Assembly: GCF_024807945.1 (NCBI RefSeq)
Contig: NZ_JANUFD010000001.1
Coordinates: forward strand, 682,001 to 746,000
DNA: 64,000 bases
Source: Pseudomonas sp. JUb42
Lineage (GTDB): Bacteria; Pseudomonadota; Gammaproteobacteria; Pseudomonadales; Pseudomonadaceae
Direction of reading: 5' to 3'
Positions 63,798 to 64,000 of the stretch are shown here, piece by piece; within the stretch, counting starts at the first letter, position 1, and every line of letters begins with the position of its first letter. Both the position numbers and the translations under genes were made by a program. The notes below the pieces were generated by a model that searched no databases, was not told where the DNA came from, and saw nothing but the letters and a program-made list of their open reading frames with translations.

Positions 63798-64000
63798 ATG
63801 GTTCAGGTTCGTAAACTGGTATTAGCAATCGCCGCGGCTTCAGCGCTGTCATCAGGTATGGCGCACGCGCTGGGGCTCGGGGAATTGTCGGTCAAGTCGA
63901 CCCTGAATCAGCCGCTGGTGGCTGAAATTGAGCTTAAAGACGCCGGTGGCCTCAGTGCCGGACAGGTGGTGCCGAGTCTGGCGACCACGGCCGATTTCGC
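63798..64000 (+). CDS. fimV: Pilus assembly/peptidoglycan-binding protein FimV (5' part only)
   Basis: AAGGGATGGGCT precedes the ATG at 63798. The visible 67 residues are a signal peptide (LVLAIAAASALSSGMAHA) and the conserved FimV start LGLGELSVKSTLNQPLVAEI. FimV is a polar inner-membrane hub protein for type IV pili and chemosensing in P. aeruginosa. The gene continues past the window end. Confidence 0.93.
   Translation, partial: MVQVRKLVLAIAAASALSSGMAHALGLGELSVKSTLNQPLVAEIELKDAGGLSAGQVVPSLATTADF

Overview
The window is chromosomal DNA from a fluorescent pseudomonad (Pseudomonas fluorescens group). GC-rich codon use, dispersed REP/REPIN hairpins, pseudomonad-only families (DUF6124, PA2817-like, DUF4823) and near-colinearity of 34-58 kb with the P. 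aeruginosa PA2984-PA2957 block (recalled, not searched) support this. No rRNA, tRNA, insertion sequence, phage or CRISPR array was recognised.

Region 1 (1-23396) is a complete non-flagellar type III secretion system (T3SS) of the rhizobial (Rhc) type. The core block sctI-J-K-L-N-O-Q-R-S-T-U (11444-19501) follows the rhizobial order nolB-rhcJ-nolU-nolV-rhcN-y4yJ-rhcQRSTU. Upstream are sctD, an orphan gene, a small TPR gene, sctV and a secretin. The secretin is split: the channel half (7812-9134) looks like Tad-pilus CpaC/RcpA and is followed by a CpaD-like lipoprotein. The N0/N1 half is a separate gene (10599-11183). A TadD-like TPR lipoprotein gene lies between them on the opposite strand. 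Two leftward paralogous giant genes bracket the locus (1-2945, running off the window, and 19842-23396). Their products have repeat-rich N-terminal parts, a shared central domain and a glycine-rich hydrophobic C-terminal part, so they are candidate HrpK/HrpF/NolX-like translocators or effectors. SctU lacks the NPTH self-cleavage motif. SctQ has an internal start with a good Shine-Dalgarno. A direct-repeat motif (two TTTCACA-like heptamers 10 bp apart) occurs upstream of both giant genes and of the sct operon. No SctP, SctW, tip protein or dedicated regulator was recognised.

Region 2 (23.4-34 kb) holds a DUF6124 gene, a 938-residue winged-helix/P-loop ATPase regulator, an AT-richer gap with two palindromes, a PA2817-like gene, fadE, a glutathione transferase and an ABC-2 exporter pair.

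Region 3 (34-58 kb) is conserved housekeeping: comEC; an ExbB/ExbD pair with lpxK, a Trm112-like gene, kdsB and murB; rne divergent from rluC, a HAD phosphatase and an S49 peptidase; maf divergent from yceD-rpmF-plsX-fabD-fabG-acpP-fabF; then pabC-mltG-tmk-holB-pilZ-tatD.

Region 4 (59-64 kb) holds a TetR regulator, moaA, a DUF4823 lipoprotein, a DUF1285 protein, an aspartate-semialdehyde-dehydrogenase-like protein without the catalytic cysteine, and the start of fimV.
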